From: Sphingobacteriales bacterium 44-61 | Lineage (GTDB): Bacteria > Bacteroidota > Bacteroidia > Chitinophagales > Chitinophagaceae | DNA: 64,000 bases | NCBI GenBank assembly: GCA_001898405.1 | Contig: MKTW01000011.1 | Coordinates: 502,801-566,800, forward strand | Direction: 5' to 3' | Shown here: in pieces, positions 63,901 through 64,000 of the stretch | Layout of the letters: each line of letters starts with the position of its first letter | Numbering within the stretch: position 1 is the first letter of the stretch | Program-made: the position numbers and the translations under genes | The notes under the pieces: generated by a model | The model's input: the letters and a program-made list of their open reading frames with translations, nothing else | What the model was told of the DNA's origin: nothing | Database searches by the model: none

Positions 63901-64000
63901 GGTGTTGCCGACGATTGCATAATCAAGGTCCTGGTTGTTCAGGCATGATTTCAGCACATCGTCAAGGTTTCCGTTCCTGACTTCAATGGTCACTTTTTTC
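60907..64000 (-). CDS. SusC-family TonB-dependent transporter with STN domain (5' end outside window)
   Basis: At least 1028 codons; the open frame continues past base 64000, and the codon at 63993 is GTG, so the true start lies beyond the edge. Residues about 1-35 of the visible part (TIEVRNGNLDDVLKSCLNNQDLDYAIVGNTVVI) form the STN (secretin/TonB short N-terminal) domain, followed by the carboxypeptidase-regulatory-like domain (VHGTVTDASGKPLIAVSVTVKNS), the plug (VVIAYGKTSKRLNTGSVASV; LQGRVAGLNIVSTSGLPGSNLQV; RIDVLKDADATAIYGSRAANG) and the barrel ending TFTLGLRFSL. An STN domain usually signals transcription control by a FecR-type anti-sigma factor and an ECF sigma factor, expected upstream of the window. 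Confidence 0.95.
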   Translation of the reverse strand, partial: KKVTIEVRNGNLDDVLKSCLNNQDLDYAIVGNTVVIKEKNAPAPNIARPPTVDVHGTVTDASGKPLIAVSVTVKNSTRGTNTNDQGEYQIRGVNENDVLVFSSIGYENLELPVNGRTVINAQLTVAVNSLDAAVVIAYGKTSKRLNTGSVASVTSQAIEDQPVADPLSALQGRVAGLNIVSTSGLPGSNLQVRLRGENSLNNGSDPLYIIDGVPFISTPLNQFNGANGSQNPMASINPNDIERIDVLKDADATAIYGSRAANGVILISTKRGRTGKAVTDFNIYSGVSMVTRKVNMLSTSEYLAMRREAFTADGATPTATSAPDLLTWDQNAHNDWQDMLIGHTANVTQAQASISGGNETTRFLFSSTYRNESTVLPIDLGYKRGSAHLSLDHSSVDRKFNITASINYSADKNDVIATDITQYYKLAPNMPVYNDDGSYYWFGTSLQNPMAFLHRSYETKTNNLIANSVIRYTILPGLNIRTNLGYTNTNFKQTLTLPEISFNPDTYSGSSAQYGFSDISSYIVEPQADYSVKLGNSNLQVLAGASWQQNIGEGHYLTGSGYSSDVLLQNMKDASELIVQNYNYSKYRYQSVFGRATYNWRQKYLLNATFRRDGSSRFGPDKRFGNFGSVGAAWIFSSEDFISNALPFLSFGKLRGSYGSTGNDQIGDYAYLDSWSSVNFPYGGSSGLYPTRLANTEYSWETNRKLEAALELGFLKNAILFNTSYYNNRSGNQLIQYSLSSQSGFDSYIANLPAKIENSGWEFEINTVNVKKKNFSWTTSANLSIVSNKLLEYPGLAESVDASRYVIGKSIRIIKGYQFTGVNSQTGIAEFLDVDKDNAISEDGDFVILGNTLPKYYGGLQNSITYKGWQLDFLFQFVKQEGPTIDYGAQAAIYGALANQTTKLEDRWKQPGDITTVPRPSATASNAAYLALNNQYRYSSAVWGDASFIRLKNISLKYDLSRFTRSWKIQSSSIYFQAQNLFTITNYDGFDPETKGFDRTTVSEVLPFGTIRPAVVPTLSTFTLGLRFSL

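Overview
The window looks like a chromosomal segment of a Bacteroidota bacterium, most likely of the Chitinophagaceae/Sphingobacteriia type (inference). The reasons are two SusC/SusD pairs, TAnnTTTG-type -7 promoter elements instead of sigma70 -10 boxes, a fused CcoN-CcoO cbb3 oxidase, a single-heme CcoP, SPII lipoproteins with short leaders and a moderate GC content. I saw no tRNA, rRNA, CRISPR array, insertion sequence or prophage.

1-5.0 kb (+): the 3' part of a GH51 alpha-L-arabinofuranosidase, a DPP-IV type S9 peptidase and an M24 Xaa-Pro aminopeptidase. 5.0-25.3 kb (-): fourteen co-directional genes with gaps of 5-94 bp. In transcription order they are susC, susD, an (alpha/alpha)-toroid lyase-like protein, DUF4861, GH105, then a complete myo-inositol catabolic set (iolJ, iolB, iolC, iolD, iolA, iolE, iolG), a LacI regulator and an SSS-family Na+ symporter. 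A divergent GH95 gene (25.7-28.2 kb) faces susC across a 460-bp region that carries a 29-bp inverted repeat with AACGTT cores, typical of LacI-family operators. The simplest reading is one polysaccharide/glycoconjugate utilisation locus whose released product includes inositol.

28.3-32.5 kb (+): a Crp/Fnr regulator, a TauE-like exporter, a CstB-like persulfide dioxygenase/rhodanese fusion and two half-size YeeE/YedE transporters, which together look like a sulfide/persulfide handling unit. 32.4-42.4 kb (-): a zinc alcohol dehydrogenase and the whole cbb3 oxidase set (ccoI, ccoS, ccoNO, ccoQ, ccoP, ccoG, ccoH, and a UreH/TauE-like membrane protein). The 56-aa ccoS is easily missed. 42.5-45.6 kb (+): a di-iron RIC (ScdA/YtfE) repair protein, a PAS histidine kinase and a response regulator whose output half is a Crp-type cNMP-fold/HTH. 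Six Crp/Fnr-type boxes (TGAC-N4-ATCA and relatives) lie in front of the transcription units of this 28-42.5 kb block. In five of them the distance to a TAnnTTTG element falls into two classes, about 36 or 58.5 bp, so the block can be read as one oxygen/sulfur/NO-responsive regulon.

45.6-64 kb (mostly -): a small unknown protein with a 15-bp inverted repeat around its start, an RND tripartite efflux operon, a small secreted protein, a VOC protein, an unknown 278-aa protein, a YncE-like propeller/phosphoesterase, a DUF2059 protein (+), a TlpA-like thioredoxin, and a second SusD/SusC pair whose SusC has an STN domain and runs off the right edge.
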